From Chromobacterium amazonense (GTDB lineage: Bacteria > Pseudomonadota > Gammaproteobacteria > Burkholderiales > Chromobacteriaceae), in the NCBI RefSeq assembly GCF_001855565.1, contig NZ_MKCR01000003.1, positions 124,001 to 188,000 of the forward strand: a stretch of 64,000 nt of DNA, in the 5' to 3' direction. The notes under the pieces were generated by a model. It did no database searches, was not told where the DNA came from, and saw only the letters and a list, made by a program, of their open reading frames with translations. Made by a program: the position numbers and the translations under genes. Of this stretch, positions 51,836-60,722 are shown in pieces. Numbering within the stretch: the first letter of the stretch is position 1; each line of letters opens with the position of its first letter.

Positions 51836-53062
51836 TCAGGCGCGGGCGGTTGCCTCTTGCATGGCTTCCGCAGGCTGGATCAGCAGCCGATTGGCGAAGA
51901 AGCAGATCAGCGCCAGAATCAAGTAGACCCCCAACAACGCCGGCGCGGTGTGGACAGACAGCAGGCTCAGCAGGAAAGAGGTGGCGCTGGTCATCAGGAT
52001 ATTTATCAGGAACATCAGCGCGGTGGCGGTGCCGGCGATATGGCGGAACAAGGAAAGTCCGCGCCCCATCGACATCGGGAACAGCATGCCCTGGCTGAAG
52101 AACATCAGCGCGCTGATGGCGCACAGCAGAGGCAGGCTGTCCGGCCAGATATGGGACAACACCGCTCCGAGCAGCGTCACGGCCAGCAGCAGCTGCGTCA
52201 TTGTTTGTTGCAGGCGGGCTACCGGATAGCGTCCAACCAGGTAGCGGCAGACAAAAGTGGCCAGCAGAAACACGCAGCCCAAGCCAAACGCGATATGGCC
52301 GAAGACGAGGGGAGAGTAGTGCCAGCCTGACTGGATGATGAACGGCCCCACAGTGTTGAAGGCGATGCTCATCGAGTAGATCGCGCCCATCAGCACCACC
52401 ATGCCGATGAACTGGCGGTGTCGCATCACTTCGCCCAGGTTGCGGCGTATGGTGGGCACATTCAGCGGATGGCGGCGGAAGTGTGTTTCCGGCACGAAGC
52501 AGGCCACCAGCAGCCACATCAGCGCCATCGATCCGGCGAAGAATACGAAGCAGGCCTGCCAGCCGGCGTAAACTTGCAGATAAGCGCCCAGCACCGGGCC
52601 GATGATAGGACCGAGGCCGAACATGCTGCCGCTGATCACGCCCATCTTCACCAGTTCCTGTGGCGCCAGCACGTCCGGATACACCGAGCGCGCCACCACG
52701 GAAATCGTGCCCACCATCAAGCCTTGCACCAAGCGGGTAGCCAGCAGCGCAGGCAAGGTAGGCAGCCACAAAGGCAACAAGCTGATCAGCACGAAACCGG
52801 CCAGGCCGCCCAGCAGCAGCTTGCGCCGCCCCCAGGCATCGGTCAGGAATCCGGAAAAGAAATTACCCAGCGCATATCCCAGTAGATACAAGCTGATCAG
52901 ATTCTTGATGGCGCCGTCCGACTCTCCCAGCATCGTCGCCATGGCCGGCAGCGATGGCGAGACCAAATCCACTGCCATGCCGAACAGCGGCATCAGCAGC
53001 AGCAACACGGCCAGCAGACGGCGCAGTTGTTTGGGCGGTATGGCGTGAGCGTCATTTGTCAT
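51836..53062 (-). CDS. Bcr/CflA-family multidrug efflux MFS transporter
   Basis: A 408-residue, 12-helix major facilitator protein. The drug-H+ antiporter motif A in loop 2-3 (GFLTDAWGRRKLLLGG, about residues 71-86) and motif C in helix 5 (GSMFGLGPIIGPVLGAYL) place it in the Bcr/CflA branch, which exports bicyclomycin, chloramphenicol, sulfonamides and similar drugs. It overlaps the upstream MarR gene by 11 bases, so both are expressed together and the repressor probably controls its own operon. The N-terminus begins in an obvious cytoplasmic tail before helix 1. Confidence 0.9.
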   Translation of the reverse strand: MTNDAHAIPPKQLRRLLAVLLLLMPLFGMAVDLVSPSLPAMATMLGESDGAIKNLISLYLLGYALGNFFSGFLTDAWGRRKLLLGGLAGFVLISLLPLWLPTLPALLATRLVQGLMVGTISVVARSVYPDVLAPQELVKMGVISGSMFGLGPIIGPVLGAYLQVYAGWQACFVFFAGSMALMWLLVACFVPETHFRRHPLNVPTIRRNLGEVMRHRQFIGMVVLMGAIYSMSIAFNTVGPFIIQSGWHYSPLVFGHIAFGLGCVFLLATFVCRYLVGRYPVARLQQTMTQLLLAVTLLGAVLSHIWPDSLPLLCAISALMFFSQGMLFPMSMGRGLSLFRHIAGTATALMFLINILMTSATSFLLSLLSVHTAPALLGVYLILALICFFANRLLIQPAEAMQEATARA

Positions 53063-53498
53063 GGTCTTTGTCTTCCTGGCTTTGCGACAGATTGGTTTGC
53101 ATTCTTTGCAGCATGGTCTGCATTTTTTGTTGCTCTTCCGGGCTGAACCCCTGGAACAGTTGCTGATCCACGCTATCCACCGCAGCGAGCAGCCCCGGCA
53201 TCAGTTTGTCGCGGCAGTGTTCGGTCATCTCGACGAACATGCAGCGGCGGTTGGCTGCCCAGGGACGGCGTCGGATATAGCCGTCTTTTTCCAGGCCCTC
53301 CAGCGTCCTGGCCAACTGGCCTGGGTCCATGTCCAGCTGGCCGAGCAGGTTTTTCTGCGTGCAATCGCCGGATTGATGCAGCATCAGCAGGATCTGCCGT
53401 TGCGAGCGAGTGATGCCAGTGCCCTGCAGCCGGCTGTCCAGCAAACGCCGTTTAAGGTTGACGATATGCGCCAGCGCGTGGCCAAGAAAATTCAGCAT
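53052..53498 (-). CDS. MarR-family regulator of the efflux operon
   Basis: A 148-residue winged-helix regulator. The MarR fold is visible: RSQRQILLMLHQSGDCTQKNLLGQLDMDPGQLARTLEGLEKDGYIRRRPWAANRRCMFVEMTE, including the wing, followed by C-terminal dimer helices rich in Gln. MarR proteins usually repress an adjacent exporter until an aromatic ligand binds. The start at 53498 is chosen because the two inverted repeats upstream would otherwise be inside the coding sequence. It overlaps the exporter gene by 11 bases. Confidence 0.9.
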   Translation of the reverse strand: MLNFLGHALAHIVNLKRRLLDSRLQGTGITRSQRQILLMLHQSGDCTQKNLLGQLDMDPGQLARTLEGLEKDGYIRRRPWAANRRCMFVEMTEHCRDKLMPGLLAAVDSVDQQLFQGFSPEEQQKMQTMLQRMQTNLSQSQEDKDHDK

Positions 53499-53511
53499 AG
53501 GGTTTCCAATG

Positions 53512-53556
53512 TTGACTATGTCAACAATTGTATTGATCAACATATGACAAAGTCAA
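53512..53556. promoter_or_regulatory. Twin MarR operator sites
   Basis: A perfect TTGAC-TAT-GTCAA palindrome lies at 53512-53524, and a second, imperfect copy ATGACAAAGTCAA at 53544-53556. Their centres are 32 bases apart, three helical turns. TTGATCAA (53533-53540) sits between them. They begin 14 bases upstream of the MarR start. Confidence 0.7.
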
Positions 53557-53682
53557 ATGGTTGCGTGGCGCGCTGCAAGCAGGACATGCGAAGTGACAAA
53601 CGCAAAATTCCAGGTTCCGAGTTGGCCGGTTTGGACGAGGGATGAGAGGCAGGCTGGTTTTCAGCCGGAAGACAAAGGGCGT

Positions 53683-53710
53683 AAAAATGCCGGCAGCTGG
53701 GGCTGCCGGC
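53683..53710 (-). terminator. Strong minus-strand terminator of the small secreted-protein gene
   Basis: GCCGGCAGC (53689-53697) and GCTGCCGGC (53702-53710) with a 4-base loop; on the minus strand the hairpin runs into ATTTTT (53683-53688). Confidence 0.9.
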
Positions 53711-53766
53711 TGAGACATGGCGGGCTTAGGGCTTCCACCTTCTGGCGCCAGCCCTTTGGGCAGTGC

Positions 53767-54039
53767 TTATTTTTTCAACTTGCCATTCACTTGCGCCAGC
53801 GCCGCCATCCAGACATTGCGCACGGACTGGCTGGCGTTGTCGCTGCAACGTTCCAGCATGCGGCGGAAATGTTCGGCGTCATGCTCCTCCGCCTGCTTGT
53901 TCACAGTCTCCTTGTGGCCATTCTTGACTACTTGGTGTTCGACGGTTTTGATTTGCACCGCGCAGTACTTGTCGCCGGCGGCCAGCGTAAATGGCGCGGC
54001 AAGACTCAATGCAAGCAATAAGGCTAAGACTTTAGGCAT
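53767..54039 (-). CDS. Small secreted protein of unknown function (90 aa)
   Basis: A 90-residue protein with a signal peptide (MPKVLALLLALSLAAPFTLA, cleavage near residue 22) and a small helical mature part with two cysteines (KYCAVQIKTVEHQV and RMLERCSDNAS), which could form a disulfide in the periplasm. The charged helices (QAEEHDAEHFRRMLERCS) and lysine-rich end (NGKLKK) suggest a soluble helical protein. I do not recognise a family. The start at 54039 is chosen because the signal peptide begins exactly there and GGGGAAAG precedes it. A strong terminator follows it. Confidence 0.72.
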   Translation of the reverse strand: MPKVLALLLALSLAAPFTLAAGDKYCAVQIKTVEHQVVKNGHKETVNKQAEEHDAEHFRRMLERCSDNASQSVRNVWMAALAQVNGKLKK

Positions 54040-54706
54040 GGCATGGCTTTCCCCCGGCGCTGCCGGGCTTGATGCGGTGTGTCGTTGAAATAAGACGGAA
54101 AATGAAAACCCAATGGCATTTTTGATCGGCATTGAGTGGTTATTTATGAGCGGCACCATTCTATTTCAGCCAGAGGAAATGCTAAGTAAATGGTCATTAA
54201 GGTGTTTGACGGCAGGTTTTTTTGTTTACAAGCCAAGCGGATTCGAAGCGCATCGGCGTGTTGGTGCAAAGCCCATTCACGCGCTTAGAGCGTTTGTTCT
54301 AATTGGATTCCCAGGCGGGATCAGCGAGCCGGAATGACATCGTTTTCGCATGCGCATGTCGTTTACAAACTCATGCGTTCGGGTAAATGCATGACGAGGA
54401 GAGAAAAGCCATTTCGCTTTTCTCCGGATAAAAACGATGAAGAAAACGGGCCGTCTTGGCGGACAATCAGTAATCCATCCGCTTATGGACAATGACTTTT
54501 TCCCGCATGTAGTCTTGTTGTTTCAGGCTTCGAAATGGGCGGCCAGAGGAGAGGGCGCCCATTATCAATGATGCCGTTTCGGATACAAGAAGAGCCTTAG
54601 CGCCGCTAATCAATCCCCTGATCCTAGGTTGCGCCTCCTTGCCGTACGACGGGTACGGTGTGCGTCGGCGCGCCTTGGCTCAGGTATGCACCCCTCGGAG
54701 GAGAAC
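54040..54706. other. 667-bp intergenic region, A/T-richer than average
   Basis: No convincing gene. Short open frames exist on both strands but lack ribosome-binding sites and protein-like composition. One clear RNA hairpin is GAGAAAAGC (54401-54409) with GCTTTTCTC (54416-54424). The last 100 bases form the leader of the CitMHS gene, with GTACGACGGGTACGG direct/inverted GTAC elements and a GGAGGAG ribosome-binding site. It may contain remnants of a lost gene or regulatory RNA. Confidence 0.45.
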
Positions 54707-56005
54707 ATGCTTACCCTAGCTGGACTGGCCATCATCATTACCGTTGTATCGCTGTTGATCTTCCGCAAGCTGGCCCCCGTGGTCTGCTTGACGCTGGTGC
54801 CGTTTCTTGGCGCCTTGCTGGCCGGCTTTGGCTTTTCGGATATCGGCAAGTTTTATGGCGCGGGGCTGAGCTCGGTTGCCCAGGTGGCGACGATGTTCAT
54901 CTTCGCCATCACTTTTTTTGGCGTGATGCAGGACACTGGCGTATTTCGCCCCATCGTCAATGGCATGGTGCGGCTGTCGCGCGGCAATCCCGTGGCCGTG
55001 GCGGTCTGCACCGCAGTGGTGGGCATGCTGGCGCATCTGGACGGGGTGGGGGCGACCACCTTCCTGTTGACCGTGCCCACCTTGCTGCCGCTTTACCGCC
55101 GCCTGGGCATGAATCCCTACCTGATGATGCTGTTGCTGGCGCTGGGCGCCGGCATTCTCAATATGATGCCCTGGGCCGGTCCGCTGGGCCGCGCGGCCGC
55201 GGTGACGGATTTGGACCCGGCCAAGCTGTGGCAGCCCCTGATCCCGCTGCAATTGATAGGCGCGGCGTTGCTGGTGTCGCTGGCTTTTGCGCTGGGCATG
55301 CTGGAGGCGCGCCGTCTGCGCAAACAAGGCCTACAGGCCGGCAGCGGCATGGATCCGCAGGATGGGGACATCGACACACCGCACGCGCCGCAGCGTTTCA
55401 TGATCAATGTCGCATTGTTCCTGTCAGTCATCGGCACGCTGATCTCCGGCATCCTGCCGCCGGGCTATGTATTCATGATTGGCCTGGGCGTGGCGCTGTT
55501 GATCAATTATCCGAATGTGGACGAGCAGCTTGAGCGCATCCGCGTCCATGCGCCCAATGCGCTGTTGATGGGCGCCATCATCCTGGGGGCCGGGTCTTTT
55601 CTGGGGGTGCTCAACGGCAGCGGCATGCTCAAAGCCATCGCGGCTGACCTGGTGCGCGTGCTGCCGGACGGCGCCGCGCCGCATCTGCACCTGATTTTGG
55701 GCGTGTTTGGCTTGCCACTGGATCTGGTATTGAGCACCGATGCCTATTATTTTGCGCTGCTGCCGGTGATTCTGGAAATCGTCTCCGCGTATGGCGTGGA
55801 AGCCACCACCGCCGTCTATGCGCTGCAGATCGGCAATGTGATCGGCACTTTCGTCAGTCCGTTTTCGCCCGCGCTGTGGTTGGGATTGGGCCTGGCCGGG
55901 CTGGATATGGGGCGGCACATCCGCTATTCGCTGCTGACAATGTGGTCATTCTCGCTGGTGCTGATGGGGTGCGGGGTTTGGCTGGGGCTGATCGAGATGG
56001 CTTGA
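54707..56005 (+). CDS. CitMHS-family citrate/metal transporter
   Basis: A 432-residue inner-membrane protein with 11-12 helices. The sequence LVPFLGALLAGFGFSDIGKFYGAGL, the LAHLDGVGATTFLLTVPTLLPLYRRLGMNPYLMMLL core and the GVFGLPLDLVLSTDAYYFALLPV half-repeat match the CitMHS family, which takes up citrate complexed with Mg, Ca or other divalent metal together with protons. The start at 54707 has GGAGGAG at ideal spacing and gives the family length. No citrate-sensing two-component genes lie nearby. Confidence 0.9.
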   Translation: MLTLAGLAIIITVVSLLIFRKLAPVVCLTLVPFLGALLAGFGFSDIGKFYGAGLSSVAQVATMFIFAITFFGVMQDTGVFRPIVNGMVRLSRGNPVAVAVCTAVVGMLAHLDGVGATTFLLTVPTLLPLYRRLGMNPYLMMLLLALGAGILNMMPWAGPLGRAAAVTDLDPAKLWQPLIPLQLIGAALLVSLAFALGMLEARRLRKQGLQAGSGMDPQDGDIDTPHAPQRFMINVALFLSVIGTLISGILPPGYVFMIGLGVALLINYPNVDEQLERIRVHAPNALLMGAIILGAGSFLGVLNGSGMLKAIAADLVRVLPDGAAPHLHLILGVFGLPLDLVLSTDAYYFALLPVILEIVSAYGVEATTAVYALQIGNVIGTFVSPFSPALWLGLGLAGLDMGRHIRYSLLTMWSFSLVLMGCGVWLGLIEMA

Positions 56006-56057
56006 GCCGGTTGGCGCCGGCTGAAGGCTGCAAGTCAGCGCTTGCCTGACGAAAGAC

Positions 56058-56082
56058 GCGACGGCCCCATCGAGGCCGTCGC
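56058..56082. terminator. Hairpin between the converging CitMHS and giant-protein genes
   Basis: GCGACGGCC (56058-56066) and GGCCGTCGC (56074-56082) form a perfect 9-bp stem. T residues are few (TCTTTCG on the minus strand), so its efficiency is uncertain. Confidence 0.55.
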
Positions 56083-56089
56083 TGTCCGG

Positions 56090-59000
56090 CTACATCGATG
56101 CTGCAGGCTGGAAGCGCACGGCGTTTTTCAAGGATTGCTCAACCTGCTCGCGTATCTGCATAGCCAAGGCCTTGTCCACTCCGGCCTGGAGGAACGCTTC
56201 TGAATCGGCGTCCAGCTTGAACGCCGGCGCATCATCGGGCGCGGCATGAAGCAAGGCTTGGTCGAATCGCAGGCCAATCTCCGCCTCCGTGCAGTCCGCG
56301 AACCCCGGCTGGGCCTGCAGGTCCTGCGCCAAGCGAGAAAGCCTTGCGTCCAGCGCCTGCTGCGCCAGAGACTGCAGCGCTTCCGGCTGAATATCCTGGC
56401 GCTGGCTGATGGACACTTGCTGTTCTTTGACGCGGCGGGCGAGCATGTCGCGCGCTTTTTGCAAGGCTTGGCTGAGAATTTCGTCGTTCAGCTCCTTGTG
56501 TACGGCCTGGTCCAGGCCAGGCATCAGCCACGCGGTCAGCGTTGACCACAGGCTATGCGTGCCGAGCGCGGCTGAGGCCGCCATCGCGCAGGCCGCGATG
56601 ATGCCGGCCGCCGCCCAGCCCAAGGGCCCCGCCGCCAGCAGCCCCAGCAGGGCGCCGGCTGCAAGCGGCGCCGCCACCGCAGCCGCCACCAGCAGCGCCT
56701 TTTGGCCGATGCTGGCATGTTTCCAGGTCAGCGATACCTCCTTCAGCGCCCGCTCAATCGGCCCCAGCTTGCCGGCCTGGGCGATGTCGCGGCCAATGGT
56801 GCCCGCGTTGCGGAGGGCTTCGCGCTGCATCGCGTAGCTGGCCATGGACTTGAGGCGATCGCCGATGCTGGCTTCCGATCCCAATCCCATGCCGTTTAGC
56901 ACCGCGTTGACGGCCACGTTGATATTCCGGTGCTCCGCCACCTTGTCTGCGATGCCTTTTTCCACCTGAGTTTGCGCGGCGCCGCCCATGAATTGCAGCA
57001 TCGCGGTGGCGATGCCTGCGCCGGCGCCGGCGCCAAGCAAGGTGGCGCCTACGCCGCCGGCCAGCACGCCGCCGATATTCTGGCTCAACACGCCCTTGAC
57101 GCCGCCCACGGCATACGGCGCCCAATCTGCCATGCTGAGCAGGGCGATCAGCGCCGGCGGCAGGGTCTGGCCTCCCTCTATGCCTACCAAAGCCTCGCGC
57201 TTGCCGAACAGGGCGTCCTGCATCACGCTGTCCATCGTCCCGCGCTGCCAGGCGGTGTTGAACATGTCGCCCAAGAAAGCCGCCTTGCCGGTGGCGGTCA
57301 GGGCGTGATAGACGTGATTGAGGTTGCTGGATAGATGGGCCAGTTCTTGCGGATAGGCGCTGGCCCAGGCCAGCAGCTGGCGCGGGGTAAAGCCCAGTTC
57401 CTCCAGGGCTTGCTTGGGGTCGCTCGGCAACTTCGCCAGGCAGTTGAGCATGTCCTGCCTGGCTTCGGACAGGCTTTTGCCGGTCAGCGCCAACTGATGT
57501 TGCAGCAGCAAATCGCGCGGCTTGTCCAGTTGCTCGCCTGCCAGGCTGGCCACGCTATCGCCCATCATCGAGGCCAGCCAGCTGCTCCAGTACACATCCT
57601 TGGGATAGCCGCCGCCTCCGGCGCTGTTGGCGCGGCGTTCCTCCTGCTGCAGGCTGAGAAGGGCGAGCCGGAACTGCGCGCTCCGGTGGGTGATCTCCCG
57701 CTGCGCGCTGTCCAGCTTTTGTTGCAGGTTCTGGTATTTGATGGCCGCGGCCGCTTTCGGGTTTTCCTGAATGATGTCCTGGATGCGCTTGCCGCCTTGC
57801 GGATCATACGCGTCATGCAAGATGCTGGCCGCCTCATCCAGATCCTGCTGTAAATTGGCGCGCAAGCGGGTCAGGTTGGCGGTGGCCTGGATAGTGTCTT
57901 TGATGGCCTGGCTGCGCAGCTGATAAATTTTCAGATTGATGCCGGCCAGCTCTCCGGCAAAAGGCTGGGTTTCCGCCGCCAGCCGGCTTTCCCACTTGGG
58001 CGACTCGCTTTTTTGCAGCTGGCTGGCGCGCTGCAGCCTATCCACATCCGCCAGCGGCGCGGAGGCGTCCAATACCGCTGCCAGCATCTGGCTTTCCGCG
58101 CGGACGTCCTCCAGCGCCTTGGCCAGCGTGGCCGGGATGCTGCCGTCGCCGTCGTCGGGCAGGCCGCTTGGCAATTGAGCCAATTGCGCCAGCTTGCCTT
58201 CATAGGCTTGCAGCAATTGGGCGCGCTGCTTGAAAAACGCCAGATGTTCATCGGGATGCGCCTTGAACTGCTGCAACAGCTTTTGTTGCTCGACCGCGGC
58301 GTGGAAAGTCAGTTGGGGCAGGGCGAGATGCGCGGCTTGATGCTCAAGCTGGTGTTGCAGTTGCAGGCATTGCCGCGCCACTGCTTGCAGTTGGCCGCGC
58401 GTCGCGCTGTCCAAGGTGGCATAAGCCTGCAAGGCTTCTGCGCCGACCTGGGTGTCCTCGGCGACAAAATCTTCGGAACTCAGCTGCAGGCCATCGTGGC
58501 CGACGGTGGCGACGCCGCTGCGCGCCAGCAGGAACAGTACGCCATCGAGGGTGGTTTCACTGTCGTCCACCATGGCCAGGTCGTCCAGCCCGCTGATGTC
58601 GATGGAGGCTTCCAGCCCGCTGCGCGCCTTCTCCGCATGCTTTTGCGCTGACCCGGCAGGATCGCGCCAGCGCATCAGGCAGAACCGCTCCAGCGCTGTC
58701 ACCTGGATATTGCGCTGAGCGGCTGCGGTTTTGTATTCGCCGGACGCCGTGATCGCCTCTTGCTCCTTGCGCAGAGACTGCGCGGCCGCTTTGCCGGCGT
58801 CATTCAGCAGATGAAGGAAGCACAGCTTGTCATCCCGGGTTTGCAGCAGTTTGGCGCGTTGCTCGCCCAGTTGCGCGTAGCTGCCGGGATCGATGACAAA
58901 ACCTTCCGCCTGCGGCAGCGGCGCCGGGTCTGGCCGGCCCTGGCTCAGACCGGGATAAAAAGCGTCCAGCAGAAGCAGCGCCGTGTCCAGCTTGGGTGGC

Positions 59001-60322
59001 GGCGCGCCGTTCAGCATCAGTTTGGCCAGCGCATCGCGCAAGCTGTGCGGGGTGACCGGCTGCCGCTCGCCAAGCGCGTTTTGCAACTGAGCCAGCCAGA
59101 GCTTGTCCTGCGCGCTGAAGGTTTTGCCGGATAAGGTGGTTTTGGATGCGATCTGCTCGGCCGCCGCTTCCATCCGCATGCGCCATTTGCCGCGCGCGCC
59201 CTCTGGCGCTTCCGTCTGACTCAGTGTTCCCAGATGGGCACGTAGCTCGTCCAATTGCGTTTGCGCATGGCGCGCGCTGCCTGCCAGCTCTCGCACCGCC
59301 TCTTGCCCTGCGGACTGGCCGTCGAGGGAAGCGCATTCTTGGCGCAACGCTTCCAGCATGCTTGCCGCTTCCGATAGCGCGTTTTCCGCTTGTTTGACGC
59401 TGTCCTGCATCTCCGCGGCAGACGCATCCAGCGAGCAGGAACGCTCCTGCGCCTGGGCAAACAAGCCGGGGAGAGCGCCCAGCATGGCATTCAAACGGGA
59501 AGCGATCTCCGCCAGCGTTTTATACGCCGGGTCCGGCAAGCCGCCTACCAGCATATCCTTGGCGCGGCCCAGCCAGTTGAAATGGTAACGCTCCATTTGC
59601 GGCAGCTTGCCGATGTTCAGCGGCGGCGGCAGCAAGGGGGCCAGCTTGATGTTCTGCCATGGCGAGGCGGCGGGCTGCTCGATCAGCAGACGCGCTGGCA
59701 CCAGCATAGGCCCCGGCTGGCTGGCAGACGGTTTGCGGGATGGCAGGTCGGCGAACGCCGCGCGCGCGGTTTGCCAGTCGGCGTCGCTGATATCTTGCAT
59801 TGGCAGGCGCAGCAGGAGCTGATTGCCGGCAAACAGCGCCAGTTGCGGTCCATGCGCCTCGTCTTGCTGGAGCTGGCATGCCAGCGCGTCGGCCTGATGC
59901 GGCGGCGCATCGGTTTTCATCCGGCAGACAGCCGCCAGCGGATGGGCGAAGGCGCTGAGGTTTTGCGGTTTCAACAGCAGCGTCTCGCGCAGGTTCAATT
60001 GCGCCAGGGTGGGGCCGCAGGTATGGCTGCTGACGGCCTGGTCGCCTATCCGGCAAATGAAGCATTGCGACTCGGCATGGTAGTCGATGCGCAGCTGGGC
60101 CTGGTGCTCCTGCCTGGCCAGTTGGCGCAGCGCCGCCATGGCCTCCAGGGCGGCGGCGCTGTTGTCGCCGTGGTGGATGATGGCTTGGCGCAGGGTTTCT
60201 GCCGCTTGCAGCTGTTCGTCCGGGAACAGCTGCTGAAAGCCGTCAGGCGGGCCGACGCGATGGCTCTGGCCTTCGCTTGGGGCCAGGGCCTGAGAAGGGT
60301 TCAGGGGCAAGGATGCAAGCAT
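56090..60322 (-). CDS. Giant coiled-coil protein with two hydrophobic C-terminal blocks (possible secreted effector/translocator)
   Basis: A 1,410-residue protein I do not recognise. There is no signal peptide; the N-terminus is polar (MLASLPLNPSQALAPSEGQS). Much of residues 280-980 is helical and rich in Ala, Gln and Leu, with coiled-coil stretches. Near the C-terminus two Gly/Ala-rich hydrophobic blocks occur at about 1070-1115 (GGVLAGGVGATLLGAGAGAGIATAML) and 1207-1254 (ALLVAAAVAAPLAAGALLGLLAAG), followed by a charged helical tail. This layout recalls type III secretion translocators and pore-forming effectors, but no conserved motif confirms it. GAGGGAGACC precedes the ATG at 60322. It is divergent from a GDPD-type gene. 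Confidence 0.7.
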   Translation of the reverse strand: MLASLPLNPSQALAPSEGQSHRVGPPDGFQQLFPDEQLQAAETLRQAIIHHGDNSAAALEAMAALRQLARQEHQAQLRIDYHAESQCFICRIGDQAVSSHTCGPTLAQLNLRETLLLKPQNLSAFAHPLAAVCRMKTDAPPHQADALACQLQQDEAHGPQLALFAGNQLLLRLPMQDISDADWQTARAAFADLPSRKPSASQPGPMLVPARLLIEQPAASPWQNIKLAPLLPPPLNIGKLPQMERYHFNWLGRAKDMLVGGLPDPAYKTLAEIASRLNAMLGALPGLFAQAQERSCSLDASAAEMQDSVKQAENALSEAASMLEALRQECASLDGQSAGQEAVRELAGSARHAQTQLDELRAHLGTLSQTEAPEGARGKWRMRMEAAAEQIASKTTLSGKTFSAQDKLWLAQLQNALGERQPVTPHSLRDALAKLMLNGAPPPKLDTALLLLDAFYPGLSQGRPDPAPLPQAEGFVIDPGSYAQLGEQRAKLLQTRDDKLCFLHLLNDAGKAAAQSLRKEQEAITASGEYKTAAAQRNIQVTALERFCLMRWRDPAGSAQKHAEKARSGLEASIDISGLDDLAMVDDSETTLDGVLFLLARSGVATVGHDGLQLSSEDFVAEDTQVGAEALQAYATLDSATRGQLQAVARQCLQLQHQLEHQAAHLALPQLTFHAAVEQQKLLQQFKAHPDEHLAFFKQRAQLLQAYEGKLAQLAQLPSGLPDDGDGSIPATLAKALEDVRAESQMLAAVLDASAPLADVDRLQRASQLQKSESPKWESRLAAETQPFAGELAGINLKIYQLRSQAIKDTIQATANLTRLRANLQQDLDEAASILHDAYDPQGGKRIQDIIQENPKAAAAIKYQNLQQKLDSAQREITHRSAQFRLALLSLQQEERRANSAGGGGYPKDVYWSSWLASMMGDSVASLAGEQLDKPRDLLLQHQLALTGKSLSEARQDMLNCLAKLPSDPKQALEELGFTPRQLLAWASAYPQELAHLSSNLNHVYHALTATGKAAFLGDMFNTAWQRGTMDSVMQDALFGKREALVGIEGGQTLPPALIALLSMADWAPYAVGGVKGVLSQNIGGVLAGGVGATLLGAGAGAGIATAMLQFMGGAAQTQVEKGIADKVAEHRNINVAVNAVLNGMGLGSEASIGDRLKSMASYAMQREALRNAGTIGRDIAQAGKLGPIERALKEVSLTWKHASIGQKALLVAAAVAAPLAAGALLGLLAAGPLGWAAAGIIAACAMAASAALGTHSLWSTLTAWLMPGLDQAVHKELNDEILSQALQKARDMLARRVKEQQVSISQRQDIQPEALQSLAQQALDARLSRLAQDLQAQPGFADCTEAEIGLRFDQALLHAAPDDAPAFKLDADSEAFLQAGVDKALAMQIREQVEQSLKNAVRFQPAASM

Positions 60323-60722
60323 GGATGGTCTCCCTCTGGCGATGGCGTGTCGATTGCGTCTGTCCGAGCGGATGCCGCGGAACATGAGGGGATTCTATGA
60401 AGCAGGCGAGGGCGGGCGGCTCAGGTGTTGACCTGAACCGGGAGAGCGGCTGCAGAAATCCGAAAGTTTTGCCGAATCAACGAATTCCATGCCGAAGGCG
60501 GCCCGCCTTGCGTGGCGGGCGGCGGGCAGACAAGCGCCGGAAACCGATAATTCCCGGCGTTTTTCCAAAGTGGCGGTTTTCGCTCTGGCAGAGAATGCGG
60601 CCTCAATCGACATGCCGGGAAATGAATGGAAAGCCAAATGTCATGCGTCGCCATGGCGGCTGGATGGCCTGGCGCCGCAGTCTCCCTCCGCAATCACGCA
60701 ATATCATGCAAGGACCGCCCAT
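60323..60722. promoter_or_regulatory. 400-bp divergent control region with a palindrome and an orphan plus-strand terminator
   Basis: No gene is supported. TCAGGT-GTTG-ACCTGA (60421-60436) is a perfect 16-base dyad, a possible operator. GCCCGCC (60501-60507) and GGCGGGC (60514-60520) form one hairpin, and CGCCGG (60535-60540) with CCGGCG (60554-60559) followed by TTTTT forms a terminator-like hairpin on the plus strand, although no plus-strand gene ends there. Confidence 0.5.

Noticed and set aside
54113-54492. Small open frames of 71-74 codons in the gap before the CitMHS gene
   Set aside because: They overlap on opposite strands, lack ribosome-binding sites and have no protein-like pattern.
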